Positions 18,036 to 25,826 of a stretch of DNA of 64,000 nucleotides are shown here, piece after piece. The notes below the pieces were generated by a model. The model did no database searches, had not been told where the DNA came from, and saw only the letters and a program-made list of their open reading frames with translations. The stretch is from NCBI GenBank assembly GCA_934650095.1, contig CAKUFT010000001.1, positions 1 to 64,000 on the forward strand, in the 5' to 3' direction. The translations under genes were made by a program, and so were the position numbers. This stretch comes from an uncultured Collinsella sp. (GTDB lineage Bacteria > Actinomycetota > Coriobacteriia > Coriobacteriales > Coriobacteriaceae). Position 1 is the stretch's first letter. Each line of letters starts with the position of its first letter.

Positions 18036-18098
18036 GCCCAACCAAAATCAAACGAATGCGTCCATAGAGACACACCCGTTCAAAGACTTTGGTTAGGC
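18036..18098 (-). terminator. Conditional terminator in the PTS operon leader
   Basis: On the minus-strand transcript GCCTAACCAAA (18088-18098) pairs with TTTGGTTGGGC (18036-18046), one position being a G-U pair, followed by TATATTT. The 5' arm is also the 3' arm of the antiterminator candidate at 18091-18122, so the two folds exclude each other. The loop is long (41 bases) and the T-tract weak. Confidence 0.6.
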
Positions 18099-18122
18099 CC
18101 ACGTCCGAGGGACTCGGTAACC
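18091..18122 (-). promoter_or_regulatory. Candidate ribonucleic antiterminator (RAT) for the LicT-type protein
   Basis: The minus-strand RNA reads GGTTACCGAGTCCCTCGG then ACGTGGGCCTAACC. An outer stem GGTTA/TAACC and an inner stem CCGAG/CTCGG are separated by an asymmetric internal loop, as in known RAT elements. It overlaps the terminator stem at 18091-18098. Two direct CGGTATTTA copies 21 bases apart (18193-18201 and 18214-18222) and a TACAAT hexamer (18147-18152, minus strand) lie further upstream and may be part of the promoter. Confidence 0.6.
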
Positions 18123-18230
18123 TTCCGCATTTCTTTTTACGGGGGTTATTGTAGGCAACAGCAAAGCCGGGATAGTCATTATGACCGGTGAGCGGTATTT
18201 ATTCTTCGATAAACGGTATTTAAGCGACAC

Positions 18231-18275
18231 TTAGGGACGTTCCTTTACTGCCAGTACCCAGGGACACTCCTTGCA
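18231..18275. repeat. Pair of GGGAC-type short repeats
   Basis: The sequences AGGGACGTTCCTTT and AGGGACACTCCTTG lie close together in the space between the PTS operon leader and the EFR1-type gene. They match the cores of the hairpins at 2589 and 6718 and appear to be a dispersed short element of this genome. Confidence 0.45.
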
Positions 18276-18290
18276 GCAATTTCGCATGCG

Positions 18291-19052
18291 TTAGATGAAG
18301 AGCTCGCATTCCTTCCGCACGACGCAAACCTTGCTCAGCATCTGGGAAACAGCGGATAGCTTGTTGGGATCAAGCTTGCGAGCGCCTCGCGGACATACGG
18401 CGATGCAGCGCATGCAGGAGATGCACGCCTCGCCAGCTGCTCGCTTGGGGTCGCCCTTGTCGATAGCACAAACGGGGCACGCCGCGGCGCATGCACCGCA
18501 GAAGACGCAATCCTCTGTTGCCTCGGGTGCCATACGGTGACTTCCAGCTTGTTTATAAGGACGATTGCCGGGAATAGAGGGCTCAGACGCATCCTCAGCC
18601 AACAGCTTTTGCTGAATTTGCTGCGCAAACTCTGCGAGCTGCGCCGCATCCTGCGCATCCGGTCGCCCAGCAGCAAACTGACGAGCAACGGAATGCTCGG
18701 CAATAGCAGAAACCGCTGCAACCACCCTAAATCCGGCGCGCTTCGCAACGTCCTCCAGCTCTACGAGCGTGTCCTCAAACGCGCGGTTTCCGTATACACA
18801 AACCAAAACAGTCCGAGCCCCGTTGCCGCGCACCATGCCCAACCGGTCAGCCACCACAGCCGGGATTCTACCGGCATACGCCGGCACAGAGATTACGGCC
18901 ACGTCGTCCTCAGTCATCGAGACAGCGCTGAAATCTAGCCCGCTATCGGTCAGATCGACGGTAACGGTATTCTTGTCCAGTGCCCCGGCCACAAGGCCAG
19001 ACACCTTCCGCGTTCCACCCGTCGGACTAAACACAATTTCGAATACGCTCAT
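18291..19052 (-). CDS. EFR1-type flavodoxin/ferredoxin fusion protein
   Basis: A 253-residue electron-transfer protein. Residues 1-150 form a flavodoxin-like domain with the FMN phosphate loop SPTGGTRK near the N-terminus. Residues 175-230 carry two [4Fe-4S] motifs, CVFCGACAAACPVC and CISCMRCIAVCPRG. The start at 19052 is preceded by GGGGGAGGG. Proteins of this layout probably pass electrons between flavin and iron-sulfur carriers in anaerobes; partners are unknown. It is transcribed alone. Confidence 0.9.
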   Translation of the reverse strand: MSVFEIVFSPTGGTRKVSGLVAGALDKNTVTVDLTDSGLDFSAVSMTEDDVAVISVPAYAGRIPAVVADRLGMVRGNGARTVLVCVYGNRAFEDTLVELEDVAKRAGFRVVAAVSAIAEHSVARQFAAGRPDAQDAAQLAEFAQQIQQKLLAEDASEPSIPGNRPYKQAGSHRMAPEATEDCVFCGACAAACPVCAIDKGDPKRAAGEACISCMRCIAVCPRGARKLDPNKLSAVSQMLSKVCVVRKECELFI

Positions 19053-19607
19053 CGAGGCACCCTCCCCCTACGCCAGGCAACGCGTCAAGCCGTTTTCACA
19101 TTCAGACAGAGTATACGGCGCATGGGATCCCCGTTTTGGTGCACCAAGCACCCCAATGCACCCACCCTACGCTGTCTGCCTCTTCGTTTTGTATAAATTA
19201 CGGTACAGATTGTATATATTTACGGGATACCGCCGTGTTCTCCTGAGGTACCCCATCCTGGCCCGTGCAAAAAACGGAGTATTCTGCAACGTGACCGCGC
19301 CAGCACCGCCGCGGGCGAGCAAAACTGTAGGGCGCCGTATCGTTCTAAGTCCCGACATGGCGAGAATGACGCGCCCCTGCTCCGGAAAACGGCGAAATCT
19401 GACTCGGAACGCTCGCTAGGGATATCCGAAGGCCACCGTTGGCGACGTCGAATCATATGCAGACAACTCGAACTGCAGAATACTCCAAAAAATGCACGGC
19501 GCACTCCATAGGACCCATTGCTGCATGGCGGAAAATAGGTCCTCAGCATCCCCCAGATGCATTCCCGAGAAAATCACGTTTGAATTAGCGATGGACACGG
19601 CAAACAA
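19053..19607. other. Gene-free intergenic region with an inverted motif pair
   Basis: About 550 bases between the EFR1-type gene and the helicase terminator. No open frame here has a ribosome site or family likeness. Two inverted copies of a motif of the form GTGCA-(A/T-rich)-GGAGTATTCTGCA lie at 19265-19290 (plus) and 19471-19497 (minus), about 180 bases apart. They could be ends of a small mobile element or regulator sites. Confidence 0.5.
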
Positions 19608-19638
19608 AAGGGCCCGAGCGTTGTTTGCTCGGGCCCTT
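19608..19638 (-). terminator. Terminator of the DEAD-box helicase gene
   Basis: The arms AAGGGCCCGAGC and GCTCGGGCCCTT pair perfectly with a 7-base loop, 33 bases beyond the helicase stop, followed on the minus strand by a T-rich run. Confidence 0.8.
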
Positions 19639-19670
19639 AGCTTGTCTCACGCTAGCGTGCGATGCGTGTG

Positions 19671-21935
19671 TTATTTGCGCTTGCCGCCGCCGTCGCCGGG
19701 ACGACGGGAACTGCCGCCGCGCTTGCCACCGCGGTTGTTGCCATAGCTGCCACGGTTATCGCGACCGCCAGAGCGACCGCCGCGGGAGCCGGCCTGGTTG
19801 CCGCCACGCCCGCCACGATAGCCGCCACGACGCTCCTCGCGGGTGTCGTCGTAGTTGCGCCAGTCATCGCGACGATCGCGGCTGGCACGCGGATCACGAC
19901 GATCGCGCGACTCACCAGAGCGGCCGGCGCCGCTGCGGCCGCCGTTGCCACGAGCGCCCTCGCGACGCTCGCCGCCACGGCCACCCTCGCGGACTCCGCG
20001 CTCATCAAAGCGCTTGCCGCCGCGGGACTCGCCGCCGCGGGTACCACGCTCGTCACGCGAACCACGACCTTCGCCGCCACGGCGCTCATCACGGCCACCG
20101 CGCTCGCCATCGCGACCGGAGCGACGACGGTCGCCCGAGCCGCGCTTGCCGCCGCGCGAGCCGCGGCCCTCGTCTTCGCGCTCAACACGACGACGACCAC
20201 CACGGTCCTCGTCCTCACGACGACGGCGGTGCGCCTCGCCCTGGAACTGCTTGGCACGACGCTCGGCACGGTTGCCGCGCGGGCCCTGCTCAACAGCACC
20301 GCCGCGCTCCTCAGCAGCCACCTCGCGGGCCACGCTCTCCACGGCCTCGTCCACGCGGGCCTGAACGCCCTCGCGCACGCGGGTCTTGCCGCCGCGCTTG
20401 GGACGGCTCGGGCGCTCGCCGTCGCCACGGCGCTCGTCGCGACCGCGGTTGGAACGACCGGCCACATCGCCGTAATCGTCGCCGTTGCGCTTGCCATCGC
20501 GGCGCGCCTGCTCAAGTTTCTTCTTGCTCTTGGACTTGCCACGCTTGGTCTTCTTCTTCACCTTAAAGGCCGCAGGATCGCGCTCGGGATCAACCGCCGG
20601 CGGGTTGGGACCCACGTGCAGGTCGCCGGCCTCGTAAATGTCGGCCGTCTTGTCCATGAGCTTCTCGATCTCGTAGAACTCGTCCACGTCCTGCTCGGTC
20701 ACGAACGTAATGGCCCAGCCCAGCTCTCCGGCGCGGCCTGTGCGGCCAATGCGGTGGATGTAGTCGGTCGGCTCGGCCGGCACGTCAAAGTTCACCACGT
20801 AGCGCACGTCGCTAATGTCGATGCCGCGGGCGAGCACGTCGGTTGCCACCAGCACGTCGACGGTACCGTCGCGGAAGGCCGAAAGCGCGCGCTCGCGCTG
20901 GGCCTGGCTGCGGTTGCCGTGAATCGCTGCGGCCTTGATACCCTTGCGCTCCAGGCGACGGCAGCAGCTGTCGGCGCGGTGCTTGGTGCGCATAAAGACG
21001 ATGGTGCGCTCCGGGCCCTCTTTCTTGAGGAACTCGGGCAGCAGGTTGTTCTTGGCCTCGATGGACACCGGGAACACAAACTGGTCGACGGTGTCGGCGG
21101 TCGACGTGGCCGGTGCGATCTCCACGCGAGCCGGGTCGCTCACCAGGTCGGTGATCTCGCCCACAGCCTCCTCGTCAAGTGTGGCCGAGAACAGCAGCGT
21201 CTGGCGCTCGGCCGGCGTCTCGCGCACGATGCGGCGGACGGCGGGCAAAAAGCCCATGTCGAGCATACGGTCGGCCTCGTCGAGCACCAGCACCTTGACC
21301 TCGTCCAGGTGGCAGGCGCCCTGCTCAATCAGATCGACCAGACGGCCCGGCGTGGCGACCAGGATGTCGCAGCCATACTTGAGCGCCGCGGTCTGGGGCT
21401 TGTAGCTCACGCCACCCACGACGGTCACGGCGACGTGGCCGGTGACGTCGGCGATCTTGCTCGCGACCTCGTCGATCTGCTGGGCAAGCTCGCGCGTGGG
21501 GGTGATGACGAGCATCACGGGGCCGCGGCCGTTGCCCTCGGGCTTCTTGGCACCGCGACGGCGGTTGCGGCTGCCGCGCTCGCGCACGGGCTTGGGCGGA
21601 GCGATGTGCTCCAGGTTGTTCATGGTCGGCAGCAAGAAAGCCGCCGTCTTGCCGGTGCCAGTCTGAGCGGCGGCAAGCAGATCGCGGCCTTCGAGCACCA
21701 CAGGAATCGAGCCGGCCTGAACAGGCGTCGGCGCCGTGTAGCCCAGGTTCTCGATAGCACGAAGCATCTCGTCCGAAAGCCCCAGCTCGTCAAAGGCGGG
21801 CAGGCTCTCGGTAGCGGACTCGACGGCCTGGGCGGCATTTGCCTCATCGGCGGCATCGAAGGCAGCCTGGGTCATGGCCTCGCGGGTCTCGTCCAGGATC
21901 TCGGCGTCGGTGACGTCGGATACAGAATTACGCAT
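19671..21935 (-). CDS. DEAD-box ATP-dependent RNA helicase with long RG-rich tail
   Basis: A 754-residue RNA helicase likely involved in ribosome assembly, RNA decay or cold adaptation. Core motifs are in order: Q-motif [14 protein letters not shown], motif [11 protein letters not shown], Ia PTRELAQQI, Ib [44 protein letters not shown] and [12 protein letters not shown]. After residue 490 comes a tail of more than 250 residues rich in Arg, Gly and Asp, typical of RNA-binding extensions in CshA/DeaD-like enzymes. The ATG at 21935 has AAGGAAC upstream. The 5' leader before the first repeat array is gene-free and could be a long regulated leader. Confidence 0.95.
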   Translation of the reverse strand: MRNSVSDVTDAEILDETREAMTQAAFDAADEANAAQAVESATESLPAFDELGLSDEMLRAIENLGYTAPTPVQAGSIPVVLEGRDLLAAAQTGTGKTAAFLLPTMNNLEHIAPPKPVRERGSRNRRRGAKKPEGNGRGPVMLVITPTRELAQQIDEVASKIADVTGHVAVTVVGGVSYKPQTAALKYGCDILVATPGRLVDLIEQGACHLDEVKVLVLDEADRMLDMGFLPAVRRIVRETPAERQTLLFSATLDEEAVGEITDLVSDPARVEIAPATSTADTVDQFVFPVSIEAKNNLLPEFLKKEGPERTIVFMRTKHRADSCCRRLERKGIKAAAIHGNRSQAQRERALSAFRDGTVDVLVATDVLARGIDISDVRYVVNFDVPAEPTDYIHRIGRTGRAGELGWAITFVTEQDVDEFYEIEKLMDKTADIYEAGDLHVGPNPPAVDPERDPAAFKVKKKTKRGKSKSKKKLEQARRDGKRNGDDYGDVAGRSNRGRDERRGDGERPSRPKRGGKTRVREGVQARVDEAVESVAREVAAEERGGAVEQGPRGNRAERRAKQFQGEAHRRRREDEDRGGRRRVEREDEGRGSRGGKRGSGDRRRSGRDGERGGRDERRGGEGRGSRDERGTRGGESRGGKRFDERGVREGGRGGERREGARGNGGRSGAGRSGESRDRRDPRASRDRRDDWRNYDDTREERRGGYRGGRGGNQAGSRGGRSGGRDNRGSYGNNRGGKRGGSSRRPGDGGGKRK

Positions 21936-22206
21936 ATGTTGTTGTTCCTTATCTGCACGCGCAATGGGCACGGCATGCGGCCGCGCGGGCGTGCTTGGTA
22001 GTGCGCTAATACATACAAAAACAGGTGCGCACAGAGAGGACGTTGCTCAGCACGCTGGCGATCGCTTTGGCAGCCCTATCACGCGCCGTCCAGACGCAGC
22101 AGCTCTAAGCGATGGAGCAGATTCGCCGCCGGTTAGTATACCCGCGCTTCGCATGCCCCCACGTAAACCACAGATGACGGGGCGGGCGGGGTAAGGTCCA
22201 GCCGAA

Positions 22207-22508
22207 TGTCTCAATCTGTAACATCTACGGAGCAAAACCGGGTCTTACTGTTACAGATCGAGACAAACGGTCGGTCCCATCCGCAAACATCTCAATCTGT
22301 AACAGTTACAGGCCGAATCTTCGTCCAGTTGTTACAGATCGAGACAAACGGTCGGTCCCATCCGCAAACATCTCAATCTGTAACAGTTACGGAGCAAAAA
22401 CGACCGTAGATGTTACAGATTGAGACAGTTGAGCTGTCGGCAGAGGAACAATCTCGATCTGTAACATCTAGGCCCCGTATCCCCTACTTGTTGTTACAGA
22501 TCGAGACA
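22207..22508. repeat. Array of four palindromic repeat units, period 81-82 bp
   Basis: Units at 22207-22265, 22289-22346, 22370-22427 and 22451-22508. Each has arms close to TGTCTCAATCTGTAACA and TGTTACAGATYGAGACA around a variable 22-26-base centre, so each can form a long hairpin or cruciform. Start-to-start distances are 82, 81 and 81. The spacers after units 1 and 2 are identical (ACGGTCGGTCCCATCCGC core); the third differs. A second array of the same kind lies at 62781-63078. The rest of 21936-22628 holds no recognisable gene. Confidence 0.92.
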
Positions 22509-22540
22509 AACGTGCTGATCACCAGACCGACAGACAATAA

Positions 22541-22584
22541 AAAAGGGCCGGACGCCCAGTCATCACAACTGGAACGTCCGGCCC
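22541..22584 (-). terminator. Terminator of the GNAT gene
   Basis: GGGCCGGACGCCCAGT pairs with ACTGGAACGTCCGGCCC (small bulge), followed on the minus strand by TTTTTTATTG. It sits 45 bases beyond the GNAT stop and just past the repeat array. Confidence 0.8.
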
Positions 22585-22628
22585 CGTTAAACACCAACTA
22601 GGGAAGCTGAACCAACACCCCGCGACTC

Positions 22629-23177
22629 CTACTCCGCGTCCGGGTCCTTAAAGTTCTCGGGATCCAAGACCATGCAAGTGTAGGTGATGTCGTTCTCATC
22701 ATCGGGAATGGGCTCAAACCCGTTCTTCCCAAAGAACTTGATGAGCAGATGCGCGAGCTTGATCGGATCCGCATCAGCATCATCAAAGAGATATCCGCTC
22801 AGATCCAGGAATGTAGGCTGCTGTTCGCCCTCGCTCTCCCAGTATCCCAACAGGGCGTCGTGCACCAGGCGCGCGCCATAGCCGTTACCGCGGTAGTCGG
22901 GGTCAACATACACATGGCTCAAAAACGTCGACGTGTACTCGTTGAGCGGGTGCTCCGTAACGGCATCCGGCAGGTCGGGGTCATCTGCACCGCCCGTTAC
23001 ACAAAAACCGACCAATTCGTCATCGGCAAAGACGCCCCAGAGGCTGCTGTTCTCCTCGTCCTCGTCTTCAACAAAGTCAGCGTACTCGTCATAGACCTCG
23101 TAGCCCGATTGCTCGTCCAGATCGACCATCGCGTCCACGTCATCGGGACCCAAAGCCCTTACCTCAACCTCAGCCAT
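22629..23177 (-). CDS. GNAT family N-acetyltransferase
   Basis: A 182-residue acetyl-CoA-dependent acyltransferase. The acetyl-CoA motif A is VYVDPDYRGNGYGARLV (residues about 92-108), with the RxxGxG loop intact. The N-terminal half is very acidic, rich in Asp and Glu. The substrate is unknown. The ATG at 23177 follows a tandem AGGAC ribosome site. It is the first gene inside the block of TGTTGCGCAACA promoters, with its own copy 62 bases upstream, so it probably belongs to the same regulon as the membrane and signalling proteins that follow. Confidence 0.88.
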   Translation of the reverse strand: MAEVEVRALGPDDVDAMVDLDEQSGYEVYDEYADFVEDEDEENSSLWGVFADDELVGFCVTGGADDPDLPDAVTEHPLNEYTSTFLSHVYVDPDYRGNGYGARLVHDALLGYWESEGEQQPTFLDLSGYLFDDADADPIKLAHLLIKFFGKNGFEPIPDDENDITYTCMVLDPENFKDPDAE

Positions 23178-23213
23178 TGTCCTGTCCTTTCTCTTTGACT
23201 TCAGGACAACCCG

Positions 23214-23250
23214 AGCATACGGCGCTGTCCAGATAACCTGTTGCGCAACA
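23214..23250 (-). promoter_or_regulatory. TGTTGCGCAACA-type promoter of the GNAT gene
   Basis: Palindrome TGTTGCGCAACA at 23239-23250, then 19 bases, then -10 TATGCT (23214-23219). The palindrome overlaps where the -35 should be; no TTGACA-like hexamer is present. First site of the block. Confidence 0.85.
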
Positions 23251-23274
23251 TTGGCAGTTGCGCCAATACCGTCG

Positions 23275-23820
23275 TTAGCGGCGGCGATGTCTCAGGGCAA
23301 CGCATACAACAACAATCGCCAGCAGTACCAAGCCCTGGAAATTGATGCGACTTATAGCGAAGCCCGAAGGAACGATAAAACTGTCGTAGAACATGTCGAG
23401 CAGGCCGATAAACACCAAAAACGCGATGAGGATCCAGAACACGCGACTCCTTAAAATGGGAGTAAACATGTCGAGCACCGAGCCGCCCGAAGAAGAGCCC
23501 TGATAGCCAATCAAATCAAACGGCTCATCCTTCTCCACCTCGTCAGCATCGCTCGAAGCGTCTGAAGACTGAGACTCCAAATCGCGACGATCCGTCCAAT
23601 ACCCGGGCACATGGTCGCGCTCGCCAAGGTACTCACCGTTTTTTACCACCGGCTCAAACAACATGGCGCTCGAAAGCTGCTCGAGTTCCTCGCGAATCAA
23701 CTGGTCAGTACGCGCGTTATGGGGCTCCTCGAGCTCGCACTCAAGCTCGTACATATGCTCCATGACCCGCTCGCAGTCCTCTTCGGACATATCGTCATCG
23801 TAATAGGAATTCCCGCTCAT
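23275..23820 (-). CDS. Hypothetical membrane protein with acidic cytoplasmic domain
   Basis: A 181-residue protein. Residues 1-115 are hydrophilic and acidic with a predicted helical region (SEEDCERVMEHMYELECE) and a serine-rich linker. Two transmembrane helices follow (VFWILIAFLVFIGLLDMF and LVLLAIVVVCVAL), ending in a basic RHRRR tail. The ATG at 23820 is preceded by GAGGGATG. The stop lies close to the palindrome serving the GNAT gene. No family is recognised. Its promoter is of the shared regulon type. Confidence 0.75.
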   Translation of the reverse strand: MSGNSYYDDDMSEEDCERVMEHMYELECELEEPHNARTDQLIREELEQLSSAMLFEPVVKNGEYLGERDHVPGYWTDRRDLESQSSDASSDADEVEKDEPFDLIGYQGSSSGGSVLDMFTPILRSRVFWILIAFLVFIGLLDMFYDSFIVPSGFAISRINFQGLVLLAIVVVCVALRHRRR

Positions 23821-23864
23821 CGATCATCCCTCATTCAAGAACCGAATCCCTTTTGGACAACTCA

Positions 23865-23901
23865 AGTGTAGAAATCCATACCAAGCAGACGTTGCGCAAC
23901 A
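23865..23901 (-). promoter_or_regulatory. TGTTGCGCAACG-type promoter of the 23275 gene
   Basis: Minus-strand TGTTGCGCAACG (23890-23901), 19 bases, then -10 TACACT (23865-23870). One end base of the palindrome differs from consensus. Confidence 0.82.
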
Positions 23902-23993
23902 TTGCCGGGAACGAAGCAGATCTGCTGACGGCGGAAACGCCCATAAACGGACAACGCGACCGAACTCAAAAGTCCGCCACTACAAACGCAAGC

Positions 23994-24054
23994 GGTCGGT
24001 CCAGAAGGCGCCGCTCCCGGGATGGCATGGGAAGCAACGCCTTCTGGACCGACC
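23994..24054. repeat. Long perfect hairpin with 17-bp arms
   Basis: GGTCGGTCCAGAAGGCG (23994-24010) pairs perfectly with CGCCTTCTGGACCGACC (24038-24054) around a 27-base loop. The GGTCGGTCC part also occurs in the spacers of the repeat array at 22207. It lies between the terminator at 24060 and the promoter at 23865. Its role is unknown. Confidence 0.6.
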
Positions 24055-24059
24055 AAAAC

Positions 24060-24091
24060 GGCGCCACGCGGGTCCGCAACCGCGTGGCGCC
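24060..24091 (-). terminator. Terminator of the WG-repeat/zinc-ribbon operon
   Basis: GGCGCCACGCGG pairs perfectly with CCGCGTGGCGCC around an 8-base loop, followed on the minus strand by TTTT. It is 17 bases beyond the stop of the 24109 gene. Confidence 0.8.
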
Positions 24092-24108
24092 AAAAACATG
24101 CAGAAGTC

Positions 24109-25824
24109 CTACTCCTTCGTGGGACTCTGCTCCTGGGGAATCTCGAACCTGCTATTAAACGTCTGGCCGCACGTGCCCGCAAAATCGGATCCAAGACCGT
24201 CGTGATCCTCTTTGGACATCTTGCCCGTTACGTCAACCAGAATTTCTTGCTTAGACGCATCGTCATACTCGGCAGGACCCTCGGCCATAATGCTCACGGC
24301 AAACGCGTCCTTTTCGCCTGCGACCTCAGAGTCTTTTTCAATAAGCGTCTTGCAAACAATAAATCGTTTGCCGGAATCCATAGTCACGGGAATGATCGTT
24401 GCCTCGCCCGAAACATCGGTACTCATCTGGGGCGTTACAGCCGAATAGAACGACTCGAAGAGCTGCGTCCACTTAAAGCTAAACGCGATCTTGCCGTTAT
24501 CGGCAGAGGTAATCTTAAAGTTCTCGACCAGCGCCTTGCGTCCCTCATCGGACGTATCGGTGTACTTGTCGCTCACCAGGTTTTCATAGCTCACCTTGGG
24601 CGCCTTGTCACCATCGAGAACCCACTTGGAGCCATCAAACTTATAGGTGTACTCGACGTCTCCGTCGACCGTCTCAAACCAGAGGGGTTCGTAGTTTACC
24701 TTGACGGTCGAAGTCTGAGCCTTCTTGTCAAACGTGACATCGCCCTGAGTCCAAAGCCCGCTCGGATCCTTTTCGATAGGAGCGATGGCCTTGGTGGTCG
24801 AGGAATCTACCTTCCAGCTGGGCGTGTATTTCTCCCCTTTCTTGGTGTACGTGCCGGTAAGCGAAGCCGTGGACTCAAAGGCATTGTTGCGAGTCACGGT
24901 CGTGGCTTTAACGGTCACGTTGCCATCCGAGTCCTCCTTTTGCGAGGTCACGTCCAAAGATTCGAGCGCATAGCTGCCACCATCGACAAATTTGCTATCG
25001 GGGATAAAGCCCTTGGAGAGCTGATTGACCGCCGTGATATCGGTCTTAATCTGCTTTTCTTTGATGATTCCGCCCTTTTGAGACGCCGCCTTAGAGGACG
25101 ACTTCGTAACGGAATCCGAGTCATCGGCCGAAGTATTGGCACCCAGCCCCTTGAGAGCGAACGCTCCGATGGCACCCACGGCCACAACGGCAGCGGCAAC
25201 GCCCACGCCGATAGCAGCGCGGCGAGACTTGGGCGATTTAGGGTCAGCAGAAGCCGAGGCGGCACTATTGGCATCCGAGTAATCGACCGGCGCGGATGCT
25301 TTGGGCATGGCGACGGTCTGCTGAGTCGGCGCGACGGTAAAGGGATCGTCCGGAAGCACCGTCGTAGCCTCAGAGCTCGGCTCGAACGCAGCGCTCATGT
25401 CAACCGGCTCGTCCGCAGAGTCACCTGCGTTGCCATCAACAGACTCGTCCGCAAGCTCGTCCGCACTATCGTCAACCGGCTCACTTGCAGCCTCATCCAC
25501 CACGTCGCCCATCGGTCCATCAACGGGTTCGACCACCGTCGTTGCATCAGAATCTGCTACAGCCTTGCGACGTTCAACCGTCATCGTCATATCGGGATCG
25601 ACTGCAACCGTCATATCGGGGTCGACCGTCGCCGTTGCATCAGCATCCACCGCAGGCTCAACCGGCGCAACGGTCACCGTCTGACCCAAGTCGGCATCTG
25701 TCACAGGCTCAACAGGCTCAACAGTCACCGTCTGTCCCAGGTCGACATCGTCCACGCGCGCACCGCAGTAGACGCAAAACTTTGCGCCCTGCTTAAGCTC
25801 TTTTCCACACTGTTTGCATTTCAT
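24109..25824 (-). CDS. Zinc-ribbon membrane protein with TVTV-type acidic repeats
   Basis: A 571-residue protein. Residues 1-25 form a zinc ribbon (CKQCGKELKQGAKFCVYCG). Residues 27-170 are a long acidic, Thr/Val/Pro-rich region with repeats such as LGQTVTVEPVEP, LGQTVTVAPVEP and DPDMTVAV. One transmembrane helix (residues about 205-230) separates this from a large extracytoplasmic region of beta-rich repeats. The Thr motifs resemble the ETVTV repeats of the kinase encoded at 47161, so they may be phosphorylation and FHA-binding sites; this is inference. It lies 2 bases after the WG-repeat gene and shares its promoter. Confidence 0.78.
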   Translation of the reverse strand: MKCKQCGKELKQGAKFCVYCGARVDDVDLGQTVTVEPVEPVTDADLGQTVTVAPVEPAVDADATATVDPDMTVAVDPDMTMTVERRKAVADSDATTVVEPVDGPMGDVVDEAASEPVDDSADELADESVDGNAGDSADEPVDMSAAFEPSSEATTVLPDDPFTVAPTQQTVAMPKASAPVDYSDANSAASASADPKSPKSRRAAIGVGVAAAVVAVGAIGAFALKGLGANTSADDSDSVTKSSSKAASQKGGIIKEKQIKTDITAVNQLSKGFIPDSKFVDGGSYALESLDVTSQKEDSDGNVTVKATTVTRNNAFESTASLTGTYTKKGEKYTPSWKVDSSTTKAIAPIEKDPSGLWTQGDVTFDKKAQTSTVKVNYEPLWFETVDGDVEYTYKFDGSKWVLDGDKAPKVSYENLVSDKYTDTSDEGRKALVENFKITSADNGKIAFSFKWTQLFESFYSAVTPQMSTDVSGEATIIPVTMDSGKRFIVCKTLIEKDSEVAGEKDAFAVSIMAEGPAEYDDASKQEILVDVTGKMSKEDHDGLGSDFAGTCGQTFNSRFEIPQEQSPTKE

Positions 25825-25826
25825 GA

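Noticed and set aside
19220..19549. Possible small protein genes between the EFR1-type gene and the helicase terminator
   Set aside because: The frames have no ribosome site, unusual Cys/Ser/Arg-rich composition and overlap an inverted motif pair. No family likeness.
22207..22508. CRISPR array
   Set aside because: The repeats are inverted pairs with variable centres inside each palindrome, two of three spacers are identical, only four units exist, and no cas gene is in the window. The same holds for 62781-63078.
23239..23250. TGTTGCGCAACA as a ParB (parS) or LexA site
   Set aside because: It differs from the parS consensus (TGTTTCACGTGAAACA) and from actinobacterial or Gram-positive SOS boxes in the centre. 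Its fixed distance to -10 hexamers points to promoter control.
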